From Chytriomyces cf. hyalinus JEL632 (taxonomy: Eukaryota > Chytridiomycota > Chytridiomycetes > Chytridiales > Chytriomycetaceae): a DNA stretch of 64,000 nucleotides. This document shows, piece after piece, positions 35,625 through 45,414 of this stretch. The notes below the pieces were generated by a model, which was given only the letters and a program-made list of their open reading frames with translations, ran no database searches and was not told where the DNA came from. The position numbers were made by a program, and so were the translations under genes. Within the stretch, counting starts at the first letter, position 1; each line of letters opens with the position of its first letter. Location of the stretch: positions 124,001 through 188,000 of the forward strand of contig JAIWWG010000001.1 of the NCBI GenBank assembly GCA_025435555.1, read 5' to 3'.

Positions 35625-36523
35625 ATGATCTGGAGCAATCTGAAAAGTAAACAAGGATTTAAAGAAAAGCTGAAGGAATTGTCAACAAAACTTGCAATGA
35701 TGTTCGATCAAAGCAACTTGGCAAACCATCGACGAGCATCTTCCTTTGACCCATACGATAAGCTTCTCGAGAATGTGAAATCACGCGTCAAAGAGGGTAT
35801 GAAGAAGGCAGGACCCAAGTCCGACGCAATACGTGTCAAAACAACGATGGCTCAGACGCTCCCAGCCCAGCGAATCCAGGACTCGGATCAAGAAGCGGAG
35901 GAAACCTCGGACGATGATTTGGGCTGGGAGTATTCGGTGCGTGCCAACCATCTTTGTCCGATCATCCTTTGGATCGTCCTCAACGCGAAAAACAAAAATA
36001 GGATAACGACAACGACGACAGCACAGTCGCTCCGATTGCATTCAGACGAGACCTGGACCCAGAACCCGTTCAATCTGCATCGGCCACGCCCGCTCGCCGA
36101 AGCAAAACCGTGACGGCGCTTCTCAATGGAGAAGATTACGACGAAATGATGGGCCAAGATCAGATGGAAGAAGCGTTTCATGGTGAAATGAAGAAGGCCG
36201 ACATGTTCATTGACATTCACGAGCGCTACTTTCGCAACCGAATGGAAATTCTGGAAGAGAGCAAAGAGGTTTCCTTACGGGAGAGTAAACTCAGGCTTAT
36301 CGAAGACATGATGCAGAGAGAAGGAATCGAGGGTATGAGTGTGAAGGATCTCGAGGGCATGCTCCAAGCGCGCAAGGAGGCCACGGCAGATGAAGGAAAC
36401 ACTCTGGCGCCGCGTGACAAGGACGGGAAAAAGGGCAAACAAAGCTACGCAATTTCGAAAGGAAGTTCTGGCTTCGAACGTTTCATTCCCACAAATGTTC
36501 CGACTCTTTTCGGCTCTTCTTGA
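35625..36523 (+). CDS. Acidic coiled-coil-like protein of unknown function
   Basis: Two exons; the intron (GTGCGTGCC...AAAAATAG, about 35938-36000) removes cleanly to join WEYS to DNDNDDSTVAPIAF. About 278 residues. No family recognised. The first half contains FDPYDKLLENVKSRVKEGMK and a Ser/Asp/Glu-rich stretch (DSDQEAEETSDDDLG); the second half is helical and charged (EEAFHGEMKKADMFIDIHER, ESKEVSLRESKLRLIEDMMQ). The C-terminus GFERFIPTNVPTLFGSS has the look of a conserved docking peptide. Heptad-like spacing suggests coiled coil. Its place between a ribosome-biogenesis gene and a phosphatase, with 59 and 60 bp gaps, gives no firm functional hint. Confidence 0.65.
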
Positions 36524-36583
36524 TTTGTGAAGGCCACTCAATATTTATCAAGCAAATAAAAACAAAACATAAATACCGATCGA

Positions 36584-39568
36584 ATGGACCCTCCCCTCAA
36601 AGTACGACCGCCTTCCTTGAAATCTCTGACTCTTTTTGACTCGCCATCGCAGTTCGAGCCCATTCTTGTGAAGAAGGGCGGCGTCAACACAACGGCATCA
36701 TTGTCCCTGACTCGCCACCACCTGGTCCTTGTTTTCAGCGATGGATCCCAGCACTGGGTTCGACACTTAGTACTCACTGGCATTTCACCGCAAATATTAA
36801 GCTCATCTATTCAAAGACTTCGTACTCTGCCTTGCACTCTATCGACCGTCATTTTCAAACACCAGACGGTCTTTTTCCCCTCATCATTAACGGGCGCAAT
36901 TTCTCGTCTATCAAATTGACGCTTTCTTCCGAGGCTGAAGTGACGGATATTTTCTCAAACTTGAGAATGCTCATGAACATCTGTACGGATTTGTTTTTCG
37001 CTTTTTGGAAAGCTCGCAACTGGGGACAGTACTCGGGCATTTATCTCTGACCTCTCCCTCTTCGTGGCAACGCAGCGTCGATTGATAATTTGCTGGCATT
37101 TCACTATCAACCTGTTTCTCAGTTTTCAGTCTCGAAAGTATGGTCTATTTATGACCCGGAAGTGGAATTCAGGCGGATGGGTCTTGGAGTCAAATCAGAC
37201 GCTTGGAGAATAAGCTCAGTGAACAAAGATTTTGCGGTGAGACAGTTGGGATGCATGTGTGATCATGAGGTTGGGCACTTAATTTTTTTTTTTCTGCCAA
37301 TCCCCAGTTTTGCCCAACGTATCCGAAATATTTTGCAGTCCCTTCCAGAATCAGTGACAACGTTTTAAAACATGCGGTCAAATTTCGAAGCAAAGGGCGC
37401 ATCCCTGTTCTTAGCTATATTCATCGCACAAACCAGGTCTGCTTGAAAAATGAACTTCTATGCGACACCATCCCTGAATGCTTCGTTACTTTATTAACAG
37501 GTCACCATTACTCGATGCGCGCAACCTCTTGTCGGGCTTCAACAGAACAGGTCAATTCAAGACGAAAAGCTCACCGAAAGTATCTTCACCACGGGAAGAG
37601 TGCCTCCCGTGCAAGGCCAATCCCACCTTATCATTGATGCTCGACCTGCGGCGAATGTAATGGGACAAACAGCCATGGGCGCTGGTATTGAGTCCACGGA
37701 AAATTACAGGAACTGCAAAATTTGCCTGCTTGGGATTGGGAATATCCATGTGATGAGAGATAGTATGAACAAGCTGATGGAGGGTAATTTATAATTTATT
37801 TTATCGTTTTGGATGCGTGGTTTATAATTTCATGTTCGTTCTGAAATTTTGTAGCTGCGCATTCTGGTGACACGGGCCAATTTCTGAGAGCAGGACTCGA
37901 CAGGTCTGGCTGGCTGGGCCATATTAGGACTGTTTTGGATGGAACATTGATGGTTGTGAAAAATGTTCATTCATACAATACTCATGCATTGGTGCACTGC
38001 AGGTATAGGTCAAAGAATACTCGAAAAAACAGGAGTTTCTAAACTTAGTATTTCCGGAACCTAGTGACGGGTGGGATCGCACCGCGCAAATCTGCTCGCT
38101 CGCAGAAATGTGCTTGGATCCTTACTATCGAACAATCGAAGGATTCCAAGTCTTGATTGAAAAAGAGTGGATGTCATTTGGGCACAAATTTCGCGACAGG
38201 CTTGGCCTCTTGTCGAAACCGAAGCGCGATGGCAACAGCGGTCCGTCAGTGGGCTCTCAAATATCCGCCGCCAGCAAGTCCATGCAGTTTTCTCTCACAA
38301 GCGCTGCAAAAAGTCTTTTGAAGCAAAGTCCGAGCGCCCTATCATCGTCTGGGGGGCGAAATCCGAATGGATCACCCAGCGCTGTCTATCGAACGAATGG
38401 GTCTGGTACTCATGTATCTGGACCGCAGGGATCTCTTGAGATTGCAACACCAAGTTACCTCGCATCGCATGAAGTTTCTCCTATCTTCACTCAGTTTTTG
38501 GATTGCGTTTACCAACTATGGACCCAGTTTCCAACTCAGTTTGAGTTCTCCGAAAAGTACCTCCTGACGCTCAACAGTCATCTATACAGCTGTCAGTTTG
38601 GGACTTTCGTGTTCAACAACGAAAAAGAGCGCGTTTCTTTCATGGTGAAAGGACAAGGATCTCCAATCCCCTCAGGCAAGGCTTCGTACTCTCTATGGGA
38701 CTACTTCCTCAGCAACAAGTCCGACTTTCTGAACCCGCTGTATATGTCGCCGGAGCAGCGAAAAGAAATGATGGTGCCTACTCCAGAGGCAATGACGGAT
38801 GGTGATGTTTTGTTACCTTCACCCGAAAATGCGCGCTACTGGATGGGATTGTATCTGTGCACCCAAAAGCAGCCAGAACCAGAAGCAATATTCAGCTTCT
38901 CAGATGCGAGCAATAATCCTGTCGGAGAGATCAAACCCCTTACTGCTTCTGCTGTTGGTGCGATGGGCGCGTCAGCAAAATCCGGCGTGCAATATACCGT
39001 TGGAGACTTGGATGATGAGCAAGAATCTACATCAAATGGGGGTGGTGCATCAAATGGTTCACCGGCCACCAGTTCCTGGCAGGCTGCATTCTCAAGCACT
39101 GCTTCGCAGGTTTCGTCTTTTGCAAATATTGCAACAACGTCATGGTCGATGGGCGGCGGTTGGATTGGAGGTGCAACTGGGGGATCAAGCGGTGGAAACT
39201 CGAACTATGCCCCAGTGGACCCGCTGCTGTCCATGCCACAAGCAAACTCAAACTCACAACCATCAAACGCGAAAGTTGCTGTCGCAGAGGCACCAAAGCA
39301 GAAAACATCATCACCAGTCTCATCCTCCCCGCGTCTCAGTCTCCAGGAGCGATTAGCTAAGACGGTTGAGCGCCAAATGAGTGATATGGACCTGAAAAAA
39401 TCGGCCGTTACAGTTTCGAATGCGGCGGTATCCGTGAATGGAAGCAGCAGCTCGTCGTTAGCACAAACGGCGACGATTGATGTTGAAGCAGAAGATGCCG
39501 GGGCACCCCGGCCTTCACAGGTCGCTCAGTCTGAGAATGTTCCTCATCCCTTGTGGAGCGCTGAATAG
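36584..39568 (+). CDS. Myotubularin-family phosphoinositide 3-phosphatase
   Basis: Removes the 3-phosphate from PI(3)P and PI(3,5)P2 on endosomes. About seven introns. The N-terminal PH-GRAM region spans about 36584-37050 (LTRHHLVLVFSDG...). Then FCPTYPKYFAVPSRISDNVL, FRSKGRIPVLSYIH, LIIDARPAANVMGQTAMGAG and ENYRNCKICLLGIGNIHVMR, the standard order of the domain. Splicing at about 38004-38067 makes the catalytic loop HCSDGWDRTAQ (CX5R, CSDGWDRT), so the enzyme looks active. FLDCVYQLWTQFPTQFEFSE and LYSCQFGTFVFNNEKER close it. A tail of about 220 residues (38900-39568) is Ser/Gly/Pro-rich. No FYVE domain is seen, so it belongs to the MTMR6-8 type core without that module. Confidence 0.92.
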
Positions 39569-39598
39569 ATGTTTTTCGTTTTGATTTCTATTAAATAA

Positions 39599-40027
39599 AT
39601 GGGATGCAGAATGGATGAAGCGATTTCCTTAGTTGGGCAGAATGCGCGCAACGATGTTGGTGAGCTCTCATCACAGCGATTAATTTATTATTTCTTTGGG
39701 AACAGACGTCGGAGATCTGCACTTGGCGGCGTCGGAAAGACTGGCGCATTTGGTCCCAATGGATGCGTGGCATGTGCCTGCACTGCATCAATTCAAAGCG
39801 CGTTTGGATGACCGTCAGTGGATCCAACTTTGTGCATTGTATATCCATCACAGACTGCCGCCCGCCGTGCATAAAAGACGCGTCCGTTCATTTTCGAATC
39901 CCGGCAGCATTGCGAAGAGAGCTTAAACAGGTTTATTGATGCAGCACACGCGCAACGGTTTCTCGATGAAATCAACGCAGCGCTGAAGCTTTTGAAGGGG
40001 TCTGAGTCGGATTTGTATGAAAAATAA
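39599..40027 (+). CDS. Hypothetical 96-residue protein
   Basis: Exons 39599-39659, 39706-39838 and 39931-40027 join in frame (291 nt). It reads MGCRMDEAISLVGQNARNDV, then LHLAASERLAHLVPMDAWHV, and across intron 2 WIQLCALFIDAAHAQRFLDE INAALKLLKG. It is predicted to be all-helical. No family recognised. Unspliced, the second exon runs to a stop 82 nt later (YIHHRLPPAVHKRR), so intron 2 rests on the frame and on GTATAT...AAACAG. The start lies only 30 bp after the myotubularin stop; a second ATG at 39611 is the alternative. Confidence 0.5.
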
Positions 40028-40219
40028 ATGGGACGAGCGCTAATCAAACACGAACATTGCAATTAAAGAGTGTGGGAACAATAGCGTCTTTATTCAAATA
40101 ACAACACAAAAAGAAAGGACCGAAATGGTCCACTGCCATCTAGCGAACGATCCGGCTCCTGAGCACCATTGATTGGAAAGATGCCAGGACATATGCCGTC
40201 GATTCGCATGTTTGAGGGA

Positions 40220-40244
40220 AGGAGAGAGAGAGAGAGAGAGAGAG
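40220..40244. repeat. (GA)n microsatellite
   Basis: About eleven GA units at 40222-40244, inside the 3' region of the minus-strand gene, where an alternative 3' exon would translate it as alternating Leu and Ser. Confidence 0.8.
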
Positions 40245-40304
40245 GCGGCAGTCGACCCAAGGGAAAGGAATGAGCAAAAATATGAATGGGAAGGAAATGG
40301 GTGA

Positions 40305-40500
40305 GAGAAGCCACCAGCCAGCTGAGTGACTCCCCCATACTGAGAGAAAAGAAAAGAAAAATGAGCAGTCACCAGCCAGCTGAGTGACTTCCCAGTGTTA
40401 AGCGAGAGGGAGCGAGATGAGGGAAGCCACTCAGCCAGCTGAGTGACCCCCCAATACTGAGAGAAGGAAATGCGAGAAGCCACCAGCCAGCTGAATGGAC
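40305..40500. repeat. Tandem repeat of about 58 bp, roughly 3.5 copies
   Basis: The core AGCCAGCTGAGTGAC (last copy AGCCAGCTGAATGGAC) starts at about 40316, 40374, 40432 and 40487, a 55-58 bp period. Two units also share ATACTGAGAGAA. On the minus strand each core reads GTCACTCAGCTGGCT, and two of the units carry a polypyrimidine tract ending TTCTCTCAG, a ready-made 3' splice site. The repeat covers the last intron and exon of the minus-strand gene. Confidence 0.8.
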
Positions 40501-40896
40501 TTCCTTGGGTGAACTTAACTGCTCACCTCTTGTCCATCTCCTGTGCAGTGCCAGTCATCACCGTCCGACGCGTCGTCAGCTTGACCCCCTTTCTGTTGGA
40601 GCCGTCGTGCTCTTGTGTGTGGTACAGTTTGCTTGATTTTGGAGACGTGCAGTGCATGGCTGTGCTCATGGCAGGTACAGGTTCCTTTTTGGTCTTGGAG
40701 GGGTTTGTATGGGTGCTGAGTTGTCTTGGGTGTATGACTTGGCGCTTGCCGCGAGGAGATGACTTGCAGAGTGATGGGAGGAGTGTCTAAAGAGAAGCGG
40801 GAATGCTGGGCATGGATGAGAGGAGTCGGTGTTGGGGGGATGGTGCAAGTTTGTTTTGGTGCTTACTTTGTTTTGAGCATGTTTTTTTGACAACAT
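40369..40896 (-). CDS. Hypothetical spliced gene with repeat-borne 3' exon
   Basis: Not visible as a long ORF. Exon 1 (40896-40867, MLSKKHAQNK) ends at GTAAGC; exon 2 (40786-40527) starts after TCTCTTTAG and ends at GTGAGC; exon 3 (40456-40369) starts after TTCCTTCTCTCAG. They join in frame to 125 residues. Exon 2 is basic: GKRQVIHPRQLSTHTNPSKT, KKEPVPAMSTAMHC, SNRKGVKLTTRRTVMTGTAQ. No domain recognised. Because a TATA box lies only 21 bp before the exon 1 ATG, translation may begin at the exon 2 ATG (40669) or, with an upstream start, at 40947. The 3' end is ambiguous: another repeat copy offers a second acceptor near 40399, whose frame runs to 40090 and ends GAATAAAG. Conserved splice signals argue it is real. 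Confidence 0.5.
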
Positions 40897-40960
40897 TTTG
40901 ACGTCCAGCGCCCGCGTTTTATACGCGTCAAAATGCGCAAGCGTCAAGAAGCGTCAAGTC
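40897..40960 (-). promoter_or_regulatory. Promoter with TATA box, ACGCGT box and repeated TGACGC
   Basis: On the minus strand TATAAAA (40917-40923) abuts ACGCGT (40923-40928). TGACGC occurs at 40925-40930, 40941-40946 and 40951-40956, and GGACGTCA at 40898-40905. ACGCGT is the MluI cell-cycle box bound by MBF-type factors in fungi, and TGACG is the half-site of CREB/ATF-type bZIP factors; use of either here is inferred from sequence only. Confidence 0.5.
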
Positions 40961-42187
40961 GACCCGCCCAAAGTGCAAACCACAAGCAGCAAAACTCACC
41001 AGCATCAAAAATACACCGACAAGCAGCACCCAGCACCACCGACAGCACCCATCACAACCAACGCCTATCTAAACGAGTATCAAAGCCACTGTCATCGACA
41101 CTGGAGACATCCCCACTGCAGCATCCATCCATTCGGCACGGGCCAACACTCTGCCTCCAAGGACTCAATCAGTGGAACACACAGAACCACCGGCGGATAC
41201 AGCGCCAATAATCGACGCCTTGTTCTCTCGTCAGGAGGAGTGAGACGTCTTCTTGAAGGGAGCGACATTTGCAGAGAAACTTGGTCATCACAGAATGACC
41301 GTCCAGAGTCGTCCAGGCATCCATCCGAAGCAGAAACCAAACCAGTGCAAGAGAAAAGAACCTCCCAAGTGAGTTCATTTTGGCTCACACATTGCCCGTG
41401 ACATCGCTGCCAGACTCATGCTATATCTTCATTCGACATCATGTACTGGCAAAGCATCGATGAATCCCATCTTTTTGCTGGCATCTTGAATCCGGAACGA
41501 TGGCGAGCGAAGATCAAAGCTGCCGTACGTCCGAAGCCAGGAAATACTCGACAGATTGCCGCCTTTACGCTTGGTTGGATATTCGCAGTTCTGTTCTCCA
41601 CCCCCACCAGATGGAAATATGCGCGATTGAGATGAAAAGCAAGACCTCAAGAACGATGCACAGCTGCAAAGGTTGTTGTCGAAAACGATGTATTGGACGG
41701 AACCACGCTGCAACACCCTATAAAGAGAAACAAACGCGACGCGAGAATTGAAATGATCAGTTACACCCTGTCCCTGTTTGAAAGAATGAAAAGGAAATCC
41801 TGGATAGCTCATGAGATGTGCGAATGGTTTGGAGCAGCGTGTTAAACAACAAGTGACTGAAGCTCACCGGATTTTAAATCATGAATCTGCCCGTAAAATG
41901 CCGGATCGCATCTGTTTGAGATCAGAATGTGTGCAGGCGCTTAAGGTGACTGGAGACAAAGAGATATCGATAGATGACGGTGTCCTCGCGGTGAGTATTG
42001 CCGGACTGGATATTGCCCACGATCCTGCGGGTATGCAGCAGTGATGGCGCTACAGCTTTGCACAGCACAGCATCTCAACTGGAGGTGCGGGCTCGAGCAA
42101 AGAACGTGCAGCTCATATGCTCAGTAATCGGCAGTATTCGAAGCATTTTCCGGGATGCGACCAAGTTGGCGATGTTGGCACTCTGAA
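40933..42187 (+). pseudogene. Coding-like segments in conflicting frames: decaying or mis-modelled gene
   Basis: Several stretches look translated but do not join in one frame. They are: MRKRQEASSRPAQSANHKQQ from 40933; DTAPIIDALFSRQE before GTGAGA at 41239; MYWQSIDESHLFAGILNPER, then RAKIKAA before GTACGT at 41527; EMISYTLSLFERMKRKSWIA at about 41750-41810; LEQRVKQQVTEAHRILNHES to IDDGVLA before GTGAGT at 41991; ALHSTASQLEVRARAKNVQL to a stop at 42187. At about 41835 two good segments overlap with a frame offset of one base, and the last segment needs a phase that the preceding donor does not supply. Either a gene broken by small indels or one with introns I could not place. No family recognised. 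Confidence 0.4.
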
Positions 42188-42416
42188 GAGGAGACAATTG
42201 CCAGTTCAAAGTATGTTTTTTTTGGAAATCGTGGTCTTCAAAATCACACCAGCAATGTAAGCCTCCTTTCGAAAATAAGTTCACAGCAGTTATTAGAATT
42301 AGATTGACATGTACATCCACCACTCACTACGAACAAATAAAAACCATGCACGCAAGCAAAAAAATGAGTTATGCAAGAGACAAAATAGCTCCTCAAAAAA
42401 AAAGAACCAAAAACGC

Positions 42417-45070
42417 TCAAGAGGCGCATTGGGGGTCCTTAGCTGAGTTGTACACTTTCCCGTACGCGTTTCCCATAATTTCCCTGGCTTTACAGTCCAA
42501 AACGGGTGTTGACAAGCACCGCTCCTGATCCGCCGGATTCAAAAACCATACAGGAAACGGAATCTGAAACGCCGCATTGTACTGCGCAAAGAAAAACACA
42601 ATCAGCAGCGTGACCGCCGTTCCCGTATCCAACGCCGCAGACAATACGTACGCGTACTTGCGCCACCACACGTAGCGGTACTTTTTGACAAAGTAATTAA
42701 ATAGGATTGATACGAGCAATGGCGTGATGAGGTCGGATCTTCGTGAGCCGATTTGGGCGGGGAAGATTGCGATTAAAGGGATGTTGACGAGATGCCAGAC
42801 ACTGTCTGGTTGCAATTGGTACATGATCCAGGGTATCACAGGTAGTACCAGGCCAACGGCGAATCCAATCAGTGTCTTGAAGTAGGGAGAGTTGGGACCA
42901 AAGAATCGTGCTGGGCCAATGGCTCCCCAAATAGCGCCAGCGGAAATGAAGACATTGTAGATGGTAGCTGTTAATTATGAATCGTTACTGCCAAGGTCGA
43001 ACACAACTTCAAAAGGAGACTTAGAGACTTACATGACCATCCTGAATTGCCCATAGAATCCTGATCTTGGATAAGCCACTTGAAACCAGCAGGGTATTCT
43101 GCAGAAACAGGGACAGCAACTTTACCAAACGACTCGTACAATCCTACAGCTGTTGCCGTGGAAATAACAGAGCCCAAGATGGACGATACCACTTGCGCAA
43201 TAAACATGTTTCTTGGAGGAATCTTGATGTAATGTCCCAGTTTCAGATCCTGCACGAGAAGCAAGCCTGCGCAGTAGTTTGTGTTAAGTGATGATTCTTG
43301 CAGCCCAAATAAGTGAACGCGCTTTGCTTTTACCTTGGTACATTGCCATGTAACTAAAAGTCTTGAACGCCATCACAGCAGCAATCCGCCCCGGCAGGAT
43401 CAAGCCAATCAGAAACTCCGACATGACATTCAACCCAATCTGCTGTCCCGAAATCGCCTGAATCGTACCAATTGGCACCATCGACACGAGCGCCAGCGCA
43501 ATCGCCAGCAACGTACCCCACCACGGCAAATCAAATCCTCCAAGCTGACATACCAGCACAGCAGCCACCGTCGTAACTCCCAGGAAAGCAATGTACCAAG
43601 TATCAGGGACATCGGGATACTGGTCCATCATTTGAGCGTGAATGTCCTCCGAGTCGAGGTCTTGCAAACTGCTTCTGAATCGGTGCCAAATGTCTTTTCC
43701 GTACCACAACCCAACGTGGACAAACGCGGCTGTAAACACGAGAAACGAGTTGAAGTACTCAAGAGCAAAATAGGTGGTGATATAGATGGGTTTGTTTTGC
43801 TCGTAGAATGTGGTGTTGAGAATCAGTTTTGCGTATGTGTCGCGCGCCACGAACTTTGTGTTGGATATCCGCACACCATTCTTGTTGTACGTTGCTGCTG
43901 TGTTTAAAGAAAAGCCGTAGTCGGAGTCCGCTCCCAAGGCCTGGTCATTTCCAAACGCGTTGGTGAGCCATAGGATGGGAATCACAATCCACAGGAAGAA
44001 ATAAAGGCCCAGGAACTGGTTGAGCATTGCCCACAAAGGCGTTGTGATAGGTCCATAGCTACTGATGAAGCTCCAGTCGAGAGTAAATGACAGCAGTCCA
44101 AGACCCGCAGTGGGGCTGGTGCTTCCAAGCATCAGTGCAATGCGGTTGTTGGGCTTGTTATTGACGAACCAGCAGATCACAGACAATGCACCCAGCTGGT
44201 AGGTAGGGAGCGTTTAATGCCAGCTGAATGTACAGTTTTTATGCTGGAGACACGTACCATAGGCGCAACATATGTAGGCAGAAACTCATACACAAAAGCA
44301 ATGAATGCAACGATCCAAAAGAACTGGAACCGTGAAATGGGGTACTGCCCATTCGAAGAATCCTCGTCCGCGTGCAACGATTTCAGCATTGCGATCGTGC
44401 CAAAGTTTGACGGCCACAGCATTGCAGGCGGTCTCACCAAATACCGCCGAGTCAGTCCCGCAAACCCGTACCCAAAACACTGCGTCACAATTGCAAATAC
44501 AAAGCACGACAGCAAGGACAAGTCCGTTTGGTACAGCTGATATTTTTGTCCGATAATGTTTGCCAGCGCATATGGTGGTGAGCTCATTGTGTTTGTAATA
44601 ACGAATATCAATGTGTGTTCCTTGTAGTTGAAAGATCCAGGATTCATGATTCCGTCTGGCAGTACCCTTGCCATGAAGCGGCCAACTGGGTATGCCAGTA
44701 GGACGGCGAGGAAGGGACTGACGCTGAAAGTGTTGGTGCGGAAGCTGAAAACAGTGTTGATGCAGCTGAGAAATACACCGAAGCTGATGCCGAGGACCCA
44801 GACTCTGAATGTGAGGGCTGGTAACGTGGGATCGTCCGACCGAGGAACAACAGCATCGCTGCATGTATGGCACAAGAAACACTTTCAAACTCAGGCCATG
44901 TCGCGGGGCAATGAGGAAAAAACTCACATGATGGTATAGATTTCATCGATGTAGGTTTCGTCCTCCTCGTCATCTTCTGAGTAGGACGCTTCATCGTTTT
45001 TGAATTGGCTTGGGGAGCTGGTGTTTGCGGTTCTCTGGGCACTACCGTTAGTCAGAGGCGACCTGCTCAT
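42417..45070 (-). CDS. Oligopeptide transporter, OPT family (paralogue 2)
   Basis: About 790 residues in six exons. The start is taken as ATG 45070 (MSRSPLTNGSAQRTANTSSP); the open frame upstream lacks an ATG. The acidic N-terminus (DDEEDETYIDEIYTI) and first intron position match OPT1. DAVVPRSDDPTLPALTFRVW, the signature NPGSFNYKEH and KIPPRNMFIAQ are present. The NPG-FNYKEH motif has Ser where OPT1 has Pro. Introns interrupt after TYVAPM, MAMYQ and GNSGWS, positions not split in OPT1, so either OPT1 lost introns or OPT2 gained them. It ends KVYNSAKDPQCAS, close to the OPT1 end EYLAEQDPTCNA. Substrate (oligopeptide, glutathione or metal chelate) unknown. Confidence 0.94.
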
Positions 45071-45414
45071 GCGTTGGGGTGTTGGTGTTGATGCTGGTGT
45101 GTCTGCGAAGATGATTTCCTTCTGCACCGCACATTCCGCAATCGCAAAAACAAATGTTCAAAATTTCGTTCATTTTCCGGACTTCTTCATTTGAAAATGA
45201 CGGTCCTGGCATGACTTATCGCCACGCTTTCTCAGACACACGCGCTTTTATTCCGCACAAGCTCCCTTGGCAAACAAAGTTAATAAAGAGGAAAAATGAA
45301 AAAGTAAAAAGAAGAATCTACAAAATCACAATCATGTCCAGGCAAGGAAGGAGACGCATGAGGAGGATTGCACGTGAAAAAAGAAATCAAAAAGTGATCA
45401 GCAGCGCATGTGTG
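45071..45414. other. OPT2 promoter region and 3' flank of the velvet gene
   Basis: About 340 bp between two minus-strand genes. A/T-rich sequence with AATAAAGAGG lies on the plus strand at 45281-45290. No TATA box comparable to that of OPT1 was found, and no coding segment. Confidence 0.35.

Noticed and set aside
40470-40790. 106-codon open frame on the plus strand
   Set aside because: Antisense to the spliced minus-strand gene at 40369-40896, whose splice signals and basic exon give a better explanation.
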